A DNA stretch of 64,000 nt from Thalassolituus hydrocarboniclasticus. GTDB taxonomy: Bacteria; Pseudomonadota; Gammaproteobacteria; Pseudomonadales; Oceanobacteraceae. Position 1 is the first letter of the stretch; every line of letters begins with the position of its first letter. Below, in pieces: positions 26,123 through 36,446 of this stretch. The stretch spans positions 2,448,448 through 2,512,447 of the forward strand of contig NZ_CP054475.1 in assembly GCF_025345565.1 (NCBI RefSeq), read 5' to 3'. Under the pieces are notes generated by a model. The model worked only from the letters and a program-made list of their open reading frames with translations, was not told the origin of the DNA and searched no databases. The position numbers and the translations under genes were made by a program.

Positions 26123-28516
26123 CTAACCCCTTAGCGTTGCTCCCAAGCTCTCTTCAAGATGAGCCAGTACTGATGAAACAGAATCGTTCACTTCTTCATC
26201 AGTTAATGTGCGCGAAGGATGCTGCCAGGTCAACCCCAAAGCCAGACTTTTTCTATCTGGATCAATGCCTTTGCCGACATACACATCAAACAGGTTGAGC
26301 TTTGTCAGGTAATCCCCTGCTTTCGCACGGATTGCCTGTAAAACCTGATCAACCTGCACATCCTGAGCGACCACCAGAGCCAGATCGCGGCGCATTTCCG
26401 GGAACTTCGACAATTCGGAGAAATCCGGAATCGCAATCTCACGCACTGCCGCCAGATCCAGCTGCACCAGATACAGCGCCTGCTTAACGCCCAGAGGCTT
26501 CTGCAGGCTCGGATGCAGCGCACCCATTACGCCAACTTCCTGCCACTGACCGTCCGCGTCGAGCTTTTCGATGCGTGCAGTCTGGCCCGGATGCAACGCC
26601 GGATGGCTTGCCGCGACAAAACGGTAGCGGCTCAGCTGACCGGTACGTGCCAGCAGGGATTCCACATCGCCTTTGGCATCAAAGAAATCGACGCCGGCAT
26701 CGGTATCAGCCCAGGACTGCGGCAGACGATTGCCCGTCAGAGCAAAAGCCAGTGTCGGAATCTGATCCAGCTGGCCATCGGCCTGTGGCACAAAGCGCAG
26801 GCCGGTTTCGAACAGACGCACACGCGGCTGCTGACGTTTGAGGTTGTAGCTGACCGCCTGTACCAGACCGGCGAGCAGATCGGTACGCATCACCGACATT
26901 TCTGCCGAAATCGGGTTCAGCAGTGCAATCGGTGCATGGTCAGGGTCCATGGATTTCTGCAGCTGAGGTTCAACAAAGCTGTAGGTAATGGCTTCCTGAT
27001 AACCGCGTGCCACCAGATGACGACGCAGATCACCCATGCTCAGGCGGTTTTCAGCCACGCGCGCCAGCGGCGAGGCCGCACTTGGCAGACGCACCGGCAG
27101 GCGCTCGTAACCGTAGATACGGGCCAGTTCTTCGATCAGGTCAGATTCAATCGCCATATCGAAGCGGTAGCTTGGCGCAACCACATCCCAGCCATCGTCG
27201 GTCGCAGTCAGCTGCATACCCAAACGGGTGAGGATGTCTTCAATTTCGCTATCGGCCAGCTTCAGGCCCAGAATCAGCTCGGCACGGGCACGACGCAGGT
27301 GAATGGTCGGCGCTTTTGGCAGATGCGCTTCACTTGCCACTTCCACCACAGGGCCGGGCTGACCACCGCAGATATCCAGCAGCAATGCTGTCGCACGTTC
27401 CATGGCTTTGGCCGCCAGATTGTAATCAACACCACGCTCAAAGCGGTGGGAAGAATCGGTATGCAGGCCATAGTTACGGGCACGGCCGGCAATCGCCAGC
27501 GGTGCAAAGAAAGCTGCTTCGAGCAGCAGATCCTGCGTATCGTCCGCCACACCGGAGTGCTCACCACCCATAATACCGGCAATAGCCAGCGGCTTGGCGT
27601 GGTCGGCAATCACCAGAGTGTCGGCGTTCAGTTCAACGTCCTGACCATCGAGCAGCGTCAGTTTTTCGCCCTGCTCGGCCATACGCACACGAATGCCACC
27701 GTCAATCTGTTTCAGATCGAAAGCATGCATCGGCTGACCCAGCTCCAGCATCACGTAGTTGGTAACATCGACCACCGGATCAATGGAGCGGATACCGCCA
27801 CGACGCAGCTTTTCCACCATCCATAATGGTGTAACGGCTTTTACGTTGACGCCTTTGACGATACGGCCCAGATAACGCGGGCACTGCTCGGCTGCCGAGA
27901 CTTCGATGGCAGGTTTGTCATCGATGGCAGGCGCTACAGCGTTAACGACCAGCTCGGTCAGATCGGCTTTGTTCAGTACGCCCACTTCACGCGCCAGACC
28001 GGCCATGCTCAGGCAATCGGCGCGGTTCGGGGTCAGATCCACTTCGATGATGGCATCATCGAGGTTCATATATTCGCGGAAATCGGCGCCAACCGGTGCA
28101 TCTTCCGGTAATTCCATCAGACCATCGGAGCTTTCGGCCATACCCAGCTCGGCTTCGGCACACAACATACCGAAGGACTCGACGCCACGCAGCTTGGCTT
28201 TCTTGATTTTAAAGTCGCCGGGAAGCACCGCTCCGATTTTCGCCAGCGGGATCTTCAGGCCGGTACGGACGTTCGCCGCACCACAGACAATCTGGAAGGT
28301 TTCATTGCCATCGGTCACCTGACACAGACTGAGTTTGTCGGCATCCGGGTGTTGTTCGCGGCTGACTACCTGGCCCACCACAACGCCGGAGAACATACCG
28401 GCAACGGCTTCTACGCCGTCAACTTCGAGGCCAGCCATCGTTACCTGGGCGGCCAGTTCTTCAGTGCTGACAGCCGGCTGCACCCACTCGCGTAACCATT
28501 GTTCGCTGAATTTCAT
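26123..28516 (-). CDS. pheT: Phenylalanine-tRNA ligase beta subunit
   Basis: PheT forms the alpha2-beta2 enzyme that charges tRNA-Phe. The 797-residue protein has an N-terminal tRNA-binding domain (about residues 40-150, with [18 protein letters not shown]), the B3/B4 editing domain, B5 domains and a C-terminal ferredoxin-like anticodon-binding domain ([17 protein letters not shown]). Its length matches E. coli PheT (795). It follows pheS after 26 bases. Confidence 0.98.
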   Translation of the reverse strand: MKFSEQWLREWVQPAVSTEELAAQVTMAGLEVDGVEAVAGMFSGVVVGQVVSREQHPDADKLSLCQVTDGNETFQIVCGAANVRTGLKIPLAKIGAVLPGDFKIKKAKLRGVESFGMLCAEAELGMAESSDGLMELPEDAPVGADFREYMNLDDAIIEVDLTPNRADCLSMAGLAREVGVLNKADLTELVVNAVAPAIDDKPAIEVSAAEQCPRYLGRIVKGVNVKAVTPLWMVEKLRRGGIRSIDPVVDVTNYVMLELGQPMHAFDLKQIDGGIRVRMAEQGEKLTLLDGQDVELNADTLVIADHAKPLAIAGIMGGEHSGVADDTQDLLLEAAFFAPLAIAGRARNYGLHTDSSHRFERGVDYNLAAKAMERATALLLDICGGQPGPVVEVASEAHLPKAPTIHLRRARAELILGLKLADSEIEDILTRLGMQLTATDDGWDVVAPSYRFDMAIESDLIEELARIYGYERLPVRLPSAASPLARVAENRLSMGDLRRHLVARGYQEAITYSFVEPQLQKSMDPDHAPIALLNPISAEMSVMRTDLLAGLVQAVSYNLKRQQPRVRLFETGLRFVPQADGQLDQIPTLAFALTGNRLPQSWADTDAGVDFFDAKGDVESLLARTGQLSRYRFVAASHPALHPGQTARIEKLDADGQWQEVGVMGALHPSLQKPLGVKQALYLVQLDLAAVREIAIPDFSELSKFPEMRRDLALVVAQDVQVDQVLQAIRAKAGDYLTKLNLFDVYVGKGIDPDRKSLALGLTWQHPSRTLTDEEVNDSVSSVLAHLEESLGATLRG

Positions 28517-28542
28517 GTTGTACTAAATCCTGTAATAAGCGA

Positions 28543-29559
<1,017 letters not shown>

Positions 29560-29576
29560 TCAATTGACGTCAGATT

Positions 29577-29626
29577 GACAAAAAAATAGGGGAATCACCT
29601 AGATTACCTAAGCTCATCCCCTATTT
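29577..29626 (-). terminator. Terminator or attenuator between rplT and pheS
   Basis: On the minus strand a 10-bp stem AAATAGGGGA/TCCCCTATTT encloses a 23-base loop, and its 3' arm continues into a run of T. In E. coli pheST is attenuated through the pheM leader peptide; here no leader peptide rich in phenylalanine codons was found in the 60 bases before the hairpin. It may be a simple partial terminator. Confidence 0.75.
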
Positions 29627-29686
29627 CGCAGGCGTTGGTCAGAGCTTACACACTGACCATTACCGTTTTCCGGCTAAGCGGTGAAA

Positions 29687-30040
29687 TTACAGGCTGGACT
29701 TGGCTTTTTCAACCAGAGCCGCAAACGCTGCTTTTTCGTTAACCGCCAGATCAGCCAGTACTTTACGGTCAATTTCAACAGCGGCTTTTTTCAGGCCGTT
29801 GATGAACTTGCTGTAAGACAGACCGTTAATACGTGCACCGGCGTTGATACGCGCGATCCACAGCTGACGGAACTGACGCTTACGCTGACGACGGTCGCGG
29901 TAAGCATACTGACCAGCTTTGATCACAGCTTGTTTAGCTACACGGAATACACGGCTACGCGCACCGTAATAACCTTTAGCCTGCTTCAGAATTTTTTTGT
30001 GACGACGACGAGCGATCACACCACGTTTTACACGAGCCAT
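29687..30040 (-). CDS. rplT: 50S ribosomal protein L20
   Basis: L20 is an early-assembly protein of the large subunit and, in E. coli, a repressor of its own operon. The 117-residue product begins [20 protein letters not shown] and is highly basic, as expected, with the conserved [21 protein letters not shown]. It lies 21 bases after rpmI. Confidence 0.99.
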   Translation of the reverse strand: MARVKRGVIARRRHKKILKQAKGYYGARSRVFRVAKQAVIKAGQYAYRDRRQRKRQFRQLWIARINAGARINGLSYSKFINGLKKAAVEIDRKVLADLAVNEKAAFAALVEKAKSSL

Positions 30041-30061
30041 AGTTTATCTCCTGAATACCGA

Positions 30062-30256
30062 TTAAAGATTAGGCAGCATGCGTGCTACCAGCTTAACGTC
30101 AGAGGCGTGAACCTGAGACATACCGCGCAGATGACGCTTACGCTTGGTGCTCTTTTTGGTCAGGATGTGGCTACGGAACGCACAACGGTGTTTGAAGCCG
30201 TTCGCGGTCTTCTTGAAGCGCTTGGCTGCGCCGCTCTTAGTTTTGATTTTAGGCAT
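30062..30256 (-). CDS. rpmI: 50S ribosomal protein L35
   Basis: This 64-residue basic protein begins [20 protein letters not shown] and ends [13 protein letters not shown], as in other bacteria. The open frame extends 28 codons upstream, but the family length and the GGAG 7 bases before it place the start at 30256. It stands between infC and rplT. Confidence 0.98.
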   Translation of the reverse strand: MPKIKTKSGAAKRFKKTANGFKHRCAFRSHILTKKSTKRKRHLRGMSQVHASDVKLVARMLPNL

Positions 30257-30341
30257 TTTGTTACTCCAAAAGGTTATGGTGCATACAGAAACTAAGACCC
30301 TGTATAACACCTGCCATAACGAGCAGTCGGTAGAACGCATA

Positions 30342-30363
30342 AACCCGGCATTAAGCCGGGGTT
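30342..30363 (-). promoter_or_regulatory. Hairpin between infC and rpmI
   Basis: On the minus strand the stem AACCCCGGC/GCCGGGTT with loop TTAAT lies just after the infC stop, with little U after it. In E. coli the infC-rpmI spacer is part of the structure bound by L20 for feedback control; a similar role here is inference from position only. Confidence 0.4.
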
Positions 30364-30386
30364 ATGTGATTCATTTAGGAACCAGA

Positions 30387-30932
30387 CTACTTCTTCTTAC
30401 CCGGGGCGATGACCATCACCATTTGACGGCCTTCCATTTTCGGGTGTTGTTCCACAGTGCCGAGTTCCTTCAGGTCCTCTTCAATGCGTTTCATCAACTC
30501 CATCCCGATATGCTGGTGAGCCATCTCACGACCGCGGAAGCGCAGAGACACTTTCGCTTTATCACCACCCTCAAGGAAACGTGTCAGATTACGTAATTTA
30601 ATCTGATAATCACCTTCTTCAGTGCCCGGACGGAACTTCATTTCCTTAATCTGGACCTGATGCTGGCGTTTTTTGGCTTCGGCTTTTTGCTTCTTCTCTT
30701 CGTAAAGCTTCTTACCGAAGTCCATCACCTTACATACGATCGGATCGCCATCTGAAATCTGTACCAGATCCAGGGCTGCTTCTTCCGCCATACGCAAAGC
30801 GTCTTCAATACTGACGATACCAACCTGGCTTCCATCGGCGCCGATCAAACGTACCTCGGTTGCACGAATTTGATCGTTAATGGCAGCTCGATTGTCTTGA
30901 CGGCCGCCCTTTCTGTTATCGCGTCTGATGAT
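30387..30932 (-). CDS. infC: Translation initiation factor IF-3, non-AUG start
   Basis: IF-3 binds the 30S subunit and checks the start codon. The 181-residue product has both domains: [21 protein letters not shown] and the C-terminal region [22 protein letters not shown] through [17 protein letters not shown]. There is no ATG, GTG or TTG at the right place. The frame is open back to two ATC codons (30932 and 30929) preceded by GGAG at 5 or 8 bases, and the N terminus [11 protein letters not shown] fits the family. infC normally starts with a rare AUU or AUC, through which IF-3 represses its own translation. The ATC shares one base with the thrS stop TGA. Confidence 0.93.
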   Translation of the reverse strand: MIRRDNRKGGRQDNRAAINDQIRATEVRLIGADGSQVGIVSIEDALRMAEEAALDLVQISDGDPIVCKVMDFGKKLYEEKKQKAEAKKRQHQVQIKEMKFRPGTEEGDYQIKLRNLTRFLEGGDKAKVSLRFRGREMAHQHIGMELMKRIEEDLKELGTVEQHPKMEGRQMVMVIAPGKKK

Positions 30933-32863
30933 CAGTTCTCCATTCCAAACCGTCCGCGCTGTGCAATGCTGCCTTCTAAGAGTTCTATAAAGGCATCGAT
31001 GCTCATTACACCCAGGTCTTCACCTTTACGGGTACGCACAGCGACGGTGTTTGCTTCTACTTCTTTATCCCCTACAACCAACAGGTAGGGTACCTTGTGC
31101 AAAGTGTGCTCGCGGATTTTAAAGCCGATCTTCTCGTTTCTCAAGTCCGCAACGGCCCGGAAGCCTTTTGATTTCAGGTTTTGGGCCAGATTCTGACAAT
31201 ATTCACCCTGATTGTCGGTGATATTGAGAACCGATACCTGCTGCGGTGCCAGCCATGGCGGCATCGCACCCGCATAGTGCTCGATCAGAATTCCGATAAA
31301 GCGCTCGAAAGAGCCCAGAATCGCCCGGTGCAGCATCACTGGTGTTTTACGCTCGCCGTCTTCATCGACGTATTGAGCACCAAGACGCTCCGGCAGCATG
31401 AAATCGAGCTGCACAGTACCACACTGCCAGACGCGGTTTAAGCAATCACGCAGTGAGAATTCAATTTTAGGACCATAGAAGGCACCTTCGCCCGGCTGCA
31501 GCTCCCACTCCAGACCCGCATCGTTGAGCGCGTCTTCGAGTGCCGCTTCAGCCTGATCCCACAGGGAGTCATCACCGATACGGCCTTCCGGACGGGTGGA
31601 CAGCTTCATTTCCACCGCATCGAAGCCGAAGTCTTTGTACACAGCCAGAGTCAGCTTGATGAAGTCAGAGGCTTCCTGACGGATCTGCTTTTCCGACACA
31701 AAAATGTGTGCATCGTCCTGGGTAAAGCCACGCACACGCATAATGCCGTGCAGTGCACCGGACGGCTCGTTACGGTGACAGGAACCGAATTCTGCCAGAC
31801 GCAGCGGCAGGTCGCGGTAGCTCTTCAGCCCCTGATTGAACACCTGAATATGACACGGGCAGTTCATCGGCTTAACCGCGTAAGTACGCTTCTCAGACTC
31901 AGTGGTGAACATGGCATCGCCATAGTGTTCCCAGTGGCCGGATTTTTCCCACAGGGTACGGTCAACTACCTGCGGTGTTTTGATTTCCTGATAACCGGCA
32001 TCCTGCTGCACTTTGCGCATGTACTGTTCCAGCACCTGCCACATAGTCCAGCCATTCGGGTGCCAGAACACCATACCCGGCGCTTCTTCCTGCAGGTGGA
32101 ACAGGTCCAGCTGCTTGGCCAGTTTACGGTGATCGCGTTTTTCCGCTTCTTCGATACGGGTGATGTAGGCCTTCAGATCTTTTTTGTCGTTCCAGGCAGT
32201 ACCGTAAATACGCTGCAGCTGTTTGTTCTGCGAGTCACCACGCCAGTATGCACCGGACACACGCATCAGCTTAAATACACGCATAACACGGGTATTCGGC
32301 ACATGTGGACCACGACACATGTCGATGTATTCTTCGTGATGATACAGACCAACGGCCTCTTCACCTTTCTGAATCAGGTCGTCAATCAGCTCAACTTTGT
32401 AATCTTCGCCACGGTCAACGAAAACACGACGCGCTTCTTTAATCGGCGTCATTTTCTTGATGACTTCGTAGTCTTTCTTGATCAGCTCACCAACGCGTTT
32501 TTCGATGGCGGTGACGTCTTCCGGGGTAAAAGGACGCTCGAACTCGATGTCGTAATAAAAGCCGTTATCGATAACAGGACCGATTGCCATTTTTGCTGTT
32601 GGGTACAGCTGCTTTACCGCATGTCCGACCAGGTGCGCAAAAGAGTGACGGATCACTTCCAGACCTTCTTCATCGCGACCGGTGATCAGTGTGATATTTG
32701 CGTCTTCGGTGATCAGTTCACAGGCGTCCACCAGCTGGCCATTAATACGGCCACATACCGTTGCTTTTGCCAGACCGGGGCCAATATCTTCGGCCACCTG
32801 CAGCAGTGTTACCGGCTGGGCAAATTCGCGTTTGGAACCATCAGGAAGGGTAATAACAGGCAT
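30932..32863 (-). CDS. thrS: Threonine-tRNA ligase
   Basis: ThrS is a class II synthetase that charges tRNA-Thr. The 643-residue product has the N-terminal TGS domain ([20 protein letters not shown]), the editing domain with [11 protein letters not shown], the catalytic core ([10 protein letters not shown], containing a zinc ligand cysteine, and [10 protein letters not shown]) and the anticodon-binding domain. E. coli ThrS is 642 residues. AAGGAT lies 5 bases before the ATG. It is the first gene of the translation operon; the 115 bases upstream should carry its promoter. Confidence 0.98.
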   Translation of the reverse strand: MPVITLPDGSKREFAQPVTLLQVAEDIGPGLAKATVCGRINGQLVDACELITEDANITLITGRDEEGLEVIRHSFAHLVGHAVKQLYPTAKMAIGPVIDNGFYYDIEFERPFTPEDVTAIEKRVGELIKKDYEVIKKMTPIKEARRVFVDRGEDYKVELIDDLIQKGEEAVGLYHHEEYIDMCRGPHVPNTRVMRVFKLMRVSGAYWRGDSQNKQLQRIYGTAWNDKKDLKAYITRIEEAEKRDHRKLAKQLDLFHLQEEAPGMVFWHPNGWTMWQVLEQYMRKVQQDAGYQEIKTPQVVDRTLWEKSGHWEHYGDAMFTTESEKRTYAVKPMNCPCHIQVFNQGLKSYRDLPLRLAEFGSCHRNEPSGALHGIMRVRGFTQDDAHIFVSEKQIRQEASDFIKLTLAVYKDFGFDAVEMKLSTRPEGRIGDDSLWDQAEAALEDALNDAGLEWELQPGEGAFYGPKIEFSLRDCLNRVWQCGTVQLDFMLPERLGAQYVDEDGERKTPVMLHRAILGSFERFIGILIEHYAGAMPPWLAPQQVSVLNITDNQGEYCQNLAQNLKSKGFRAVADLRNEKIGFKIREHTLHKVPYLLVVGDKEVEANTVAVRTRKGEDLGVMSIDAFIELLEGSIAQRGRFGMEN

Positions 32864-32978
32864 ATCAGATCCTTGTCAGTGGTGGCCCCCACGACAGGCC
32901 ACATGAATAAAAAAAGAGGACGTACTCTACAGACCGCGCCGCGTGCTGTAAACCGCGGGTTTTATCACGCCAGCAACC

Positions 32979-33977
32979 TCAGCTCCGGTGCAGCCACTGG
33001 CGCGGCGATAATCCGCTTTCACGCTTAAACGCCCGGCTGAAGGCGCTCTGCTCGGAATAGCCCAGCAGCAACGCAATTTCGCTGTGGGTCAGGCGACCTT
33101 CACTCAGATATTCTTTCGCCAGCTGCATACGCGTTTGCGCCAGCACCTCTTTAAAGGCCAGCTGGTACTCTTCCAGACGACGGAATAATGTGCGCTCGGA
33201 AAGATGCAGCAAGCGCGCAACTGTACGCGAGGTTGGTTCGCCACTCTGTAAGGCTTTCAGCAGTGCGGTACGCAGGCTCTGCACAAAGCTTTCGCTCTGC
33301 GGCAGCACATCCATTAATGCCTGAGCCTGCTGCTCCAGCAATTGCTTTAAGCCGGCATTGTGGTTATTGACCGGCAACGCCAGATATTCCGGTCGGATCA
33401 GAATGGCGGTTTGCGCCTGCTGAAACAGCACCTCACAGCCCAGCGTCTGGCGATAGGGTTCAGTATCGGCCGGCTCGGCAAAAGAAAAATGCACCACCTG
33501 CGGGCTTAAATCGGCCCGCGCTGTCATCTGACGGATAAAGGTCAGCATCCCCACCACCAGCACCTCATCCGACAAGCGCGACGACGGGCCGTAGTCGGTA
33601 CTCCAGCTCAGACGCAGACAACCATCCTGCAGGCTGGCTGTTGCCCGGTCGCCATCGTGCAGCAGCCGCTGATAACGCTGAAAACCCTGCAGAGCGTCAG
33701 CCACCGTTTCACTCGACAGCAACAAATAACCCAGTACGCCGACAAACTCCGGCCGCACCAGCTGCCCCAGCTCCAGACCAATATGACGCTGCGGATAACG
33801 CTGCTGCAAACGCTCAAGCAGTTCCCACCACTGGCTGAAGCTGATGCGACTGTCGGCCGAAAAGCCCTGCAGATAGGCATATAAGTCGCAGCGGGTATCG
33901 CCCTCCTGTTCAAGAAAGCAACGCGCCAGACCTGCCAGATCACCACTGACCTGCAGCTGCGCCAGCATTGTCATCAT
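32979..33977 (-). CDS. AraC-family transcriptional regulator
   Basis: This 332-residue regulator has an N-terminal ligand-sensing domain of the type found in OruR/ArgR-like AraC proteins (about residues 15-200) and a C-terminal double helix-turn-helix (about 235-330), with HLSERTLFRRLEEYQLAFKEVL and IALLLGYSEQSAFSRAFKRESGLSPRQW. GGAGG lies directly before the ATG. It is divergent from a sterol-desaturase-family gene, and a direct repeat of two half-sites lies between them, so it probably controls that gene. The effector is unknown; a fatty acid or lipid is a reasonable guess. Confidence 0.95.
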   Translation of the reverse strand: MMTMLAQLQVSGDLAGLARCFLEQEGDTRCDLYAYLQGFSADSRISFSQWWELLERLQQRYPQRHIGLELGQLVRPEFVGVLGYLLLSSETVADALQGFQRYQRLLHDGDRATASLQDGCLRLSWSTDYGPSSRLSDEVLVVGMLTFIRQMTARADLSPQVVHFSFAEPADTEPYRQTLGCEVLFQQAQTAILIRPEYLALPVNNHNAGLKQLLEQQAQALMDVLPQSESFVQSLRTALLKALQSGEPTSRTVARLLHLSERTLFRRLEEYQLAFKEVLAQTRMQLAKEYLSEGRLTHSEIALLLGYSEQSAFSRAFKRESGLSPRQWLHRS

Positions 33978-34006
33978 GCCCTCCTCTCTTTGTTACGGCC
34001 CACCTT

Positions 34007-34045
34007 GGCAGAGATTGTCAAAACAAAGGCAGATAATGTCAATTC
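34007..34045 (+). promoter_or_regulatory. Direct-repeat operator between the AraC regulator and the desaturase gene
   Basis: GGCAGAGATTGTCAAAAC (34007-34024) is repeated as GGCAGATAATGTCAATTC (34028-34045), 14 of 18 positions equal, with a 21-base period that places both copies on the same face of the helix. This is the layout AraC-family activators use. The downstream copy is about 58 bases before the desaturase ATG. Confidence 0.72.
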
Positions 34046-34103
34046 AGAACCAAAGCAACGCACTAAAGTAGAACGTCACAACAACAATAATAAGGAGCCA
34101 GAT

Positions 34104-34973
34104 ATGCAGGATGTTCTGCACGCCCTGTTTTTCGTCGTCGCCTTTGGCGGCCTGTTTCTTGGCGTTATGCTGGCGGAATACTGGTATGCCCGCCGTCAGG
34201 GAAAAACCGGCATTTACCATGCACGCGAAACCCTCGCCAACCTGACCACCGGCTTTTCCTACAAACTGGTCGATGGTATTGCCATCGCGCTGTTTATTCA
34301 GGCGTTCTATTTGTGGGTGTACGACTACGGCCTGCAATGGAATCCGGAGCTGTCTGTTCTCAGCGTGCTGGCGCTGATTGTGTTTATCGACTTCTGCTTT
34401 TACATCAACCATGTACTGATGCACAAAGTGCGCTGGTTCTGGAATGTGCATGTTACCCATCATTCGTCTGAACATATGAATTTCTCCACTGCGCTGCGCC
34501 AGAACTTTACCTTTGCCCTGTCCGGCTCCTGGCTGTTCTGGTGGATTCCGGCGGCACTGATTGGCTTTGATAAAAACTGGGTTCTGCTCGCCATTGAAGG
34601 CAATCTGGTTTATCAGTTTTTTATGCACACCGAGCAGGTGCGTAAGCTCGGCTGGCTGGAAAAATTTATGAATACCCCGTCACACCACCGCGTGCATCAC
34701 GGCAGCAATCCGAAGCAGATTGATACCAACTTCGGCGGTATTTTTATTGTCTGGGACAAACTGTTCGGTACTTTCCGGGCAGAAGATGACGCCGGCGAGA
34801 TTAAATACGGCGTCACCCGCATGCCTGCCAAACCTTACAATCCCTTTTATTTACAGGTACACGATTGGGTCGACATGTTTAAGGACGTGTGGCGCTATAA
34901 AGATCTGCGGATTCTCTACAAACACCCCGACTGGGCACAGCAGCAATACGGCCGGCAGAATGATATAAAGTGA
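34104..34973 (+). CDS. Sterol desaturase/fatty-acid hydroxylase family membrane protein
   Basis: This 289-residue protein has about four transmembrane helices and the histidine clusters of the non-heme di-iron hydroxylase superfamily: HVLMH, HVTHHSS and SHHRVHHG, which bind the two irons at the cytoplasmic membrane face. Family members hydroxylate or desaturate sterols, fatty acids or other lipids. The frame is open 38 codons upstream, but AAGGAG 7 bases before the ATG at 34104 fixes the start. It is divergent from an AraC regulator with a likely operator between them. Confidence 0.93.
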   Translation: MQDVLHALFFVVAFGGLFLGVMLAEYWYARRQGKTGIYHARETLANLTTGFSYKLVDGIAIALFIQAFYLWVYDYGLQWNPELSVLSVLALIVFIDFCFYINHVLMHKVRWFWNVHVTHHSSEHMNFSTALRQNFTFALSGSWLFWWIPAALIGFDKNWVLLAIEGNLVYQFFMHTEQVRKLGWLEKFMNTPSHHRVHHGSNPKQIDTNFGGIFIVWDKLFGTFRAEDDAGEIKYGVTRMPAKPYNPFYLQVHDWVDMFKDVWRYKDLRILYKHPDWAQQQYGRQNDIK

Positions 34974-35150
34974 TAACGCTCAAAGGGGGCTCCGGGCATT
35001 CACTCAAGGCTACAGCCCCCTCCGGCATACGACTGCAACAACGCCGCCGGCCATTACGGCCAATAAGGACAGAGCGAAATTCTCTGGCCAGCATTGCCGC
35101 ATCAGCCACAGCCGTCTAAGCTCATTGCTGTATTAGCCAGCCTTTCTGAC

Positions 35151-36113
35151 ATGACTAAGCCTCCTGAAACAAACATGAACAACACCCCGGACGCCTCACA
35201 AGAGGCGACTCAGGGGGCTGCCGTTGTCACCGTTCTGAACAGCCTTGATGCACTGATTTATGTCGCCGACATGTCGACCTATGAGCTGCTTTTCATCAAC
35301 GATTATGCCCGCCAGAAATGGGGCGAACCCGGTAACAAACGCTGCTGGGAATATCTGCAGAAAGATCAGCAGGGCCCCTGTACGTTCTGCACCAATCATA
35401 AACTGCTGGATGAACAGCAGCAGCCAACCGGGGTATACGTCTGGGAATTCCAGAACACTCAGAACAAGCACTGGTATCAGTGTCGCGATGAAGCCATCCG
35501 CTGGATCGATGGTCGTCTGGTACGTATTGAAATTGCGACCGATATCTCCGACCGAAAACGTATGGAGCAGGAACTGGAAGCAGCCCGCCGCGAAGCTGAA
35601 TATCTGGCCGGCACCGATGCCCTGACCCGGCTGAATAACCGCCGCGCCTTTTTTAAACTGGGCGAACAGGTTCTGAAAGAGGCACAGCGCTTTGGTCGCC
35701 CGACGTCCATCATCATGTTTGACCTCGACCACTTTAAGCAGATCAACGATACCTGGGGACACAGTGCCGGTGATGCCGTCTTACAAAGGGTTGCAACGCT
35801 GGCCGAAGCAACCATAAGGAATGCGGACATTCTGGCCCGTATTGGCGGCGAAGAGTTTGCCATCCTGCTGCCACAGACCGATATGCCGCAGGCACGCATA
35901 CTGGCCGAGCGCATCCGCCAGACGCTGGACAGCGATACCCTGTTAATCAACGGCACAGACATTCATGTTCAGGCAAGTTTTGGCATCAGCAGCTGCGAGC
36001 ATTGCGACGATCTGACGCTGGCCGGCCTGCTGAATATTGCCGATGAACAGCTCTACCTTTCCAAACAGCATGGTCGCAACCGTATATCGGTACACCAGAT
36101 CAGCAAGCCTTAA
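35151..36113 (+). CDS. Diguanylate cyclase with a cysteine-containing PAS domain
   Basis: This protein of about 320 residues makes cyclic di-GMP. An N-terminal PAS-like domain (about 25-135) contains the cysteines of NKRCWEYL (65), GPCTFC (77 and 80) and YQCRDE (111), which might bind a metal or sense redox. A coiled linker leads to the GGDEF domain with active-site GGEEF (residues 232-236) and the inhibitory site RNAD five residues before it, so it should be active and product-inhibited. The start is uncertain: ATG at 35151 or 35175, or a TTG at 35094 in the same frame; none has a strong ribosome binding site. It is followed by tRNA-Val. Confidence 0.9.
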   Translation: MTKPPETNMNNTPDASQEATQGAAVVTVLNSLDALIYVADMSTYELLFINDYARQKWGEPGNKRCWEYLQKDQQGPCTFCTNHKLLDEQQQPTGVYVWEFQNTQNKHWYQCRDEAIRWIDGRLVRIEIATDISDRKRMEQELEAARREAEYLAGTDALTRLNNRRAFFKLGEQVLKEAQRFGRPTSIIMFDLDHFKQINDTWGHSAGDAVLQRVATLAEATIRNADILARIGGEEFAILLPQTDMPQARILAERIRQTLDSDTLLINGTDIHVQASFGISSCEHCDDLTLAGLLNIADEQLYLSKQHGRNRISVHQISKP

Positions 36114-36225
36114 CATCACCAACAGCAGTGCCCCGCCATCCCCTGGCGGATGCAGAGCACTGCGCAGGTGATTGTTTTTCAAGCACTTATCGCGCAGAAA
36201 TTCGTTTAACAAACAAGAAAAGCAC

Positions 36226-36254
36226 TTGCACCCGCGAAAAGGCATCGTTAATAT
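36226..36254 (+). promoter_or_regulatory. Putative sigma-70 promoter of tRNA-Val
   Basis: TTGCAC (36226-36231) and TAATAT (36249-36254) are 17 bases apart, with the tRNA starting 12 bases after the -10 box. GC-rich GCGCC follows the -10, as in stringently controlled tRNA promoters. Confidence 0.5.
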
Positions 36255-36266
36255 ACGCGCCACTTC

Positions 36267-36343
<77 letters not shown>

Positions 36344-36348
36344 GAATT

Positions 36349-36376
36349 AAAAAAACCGGCCTCTGGCCGGTTTTTT
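36349..36376. terminator. Bidirectional terminator between tRNA-Val and uvrB
   Basis: The stem ACCGGCC/GGCCGGT with the loop TCT has A on the left and T on the right, serving tRNA-Val and possibly uvrB from the other side. Confidence 0.9.
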
Positions 36377-36446
36377 CGTTTCTGCACTTTGCTTCAGTTC
36401 TGCACGTGGCTTTTTATCAGACTGCGTCAGTGAAACAAGAACAGCC

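Noticed and set aside
26513-27826. Plus-strand open frame of about 437 codons
   Set aside because: It lies entirely antisense to pheT, whose identity is secure, and its product is rich in His, Gln and Thr in the way expected of a mirrored frame.
29630-29686. pheM-like leader peptide
   Set aside because: No short open frame rich in Phe codons precedes the hairpin; the only small frame encodes MVSV.
31706-33028. Plus-strand open frame of about 440 codons
   Set aside because: It is antisense to thrS and runs into the AraC gene; no family features or ribosome binding site.
34985-35025. GGGGGCT/AGCCCCC stem after the desaturase gene as a terminator or c-di-GMP riboswitch
   Set aside because: The loop is long, no T-run follows, and conserved riboswitch core sequences were not found.
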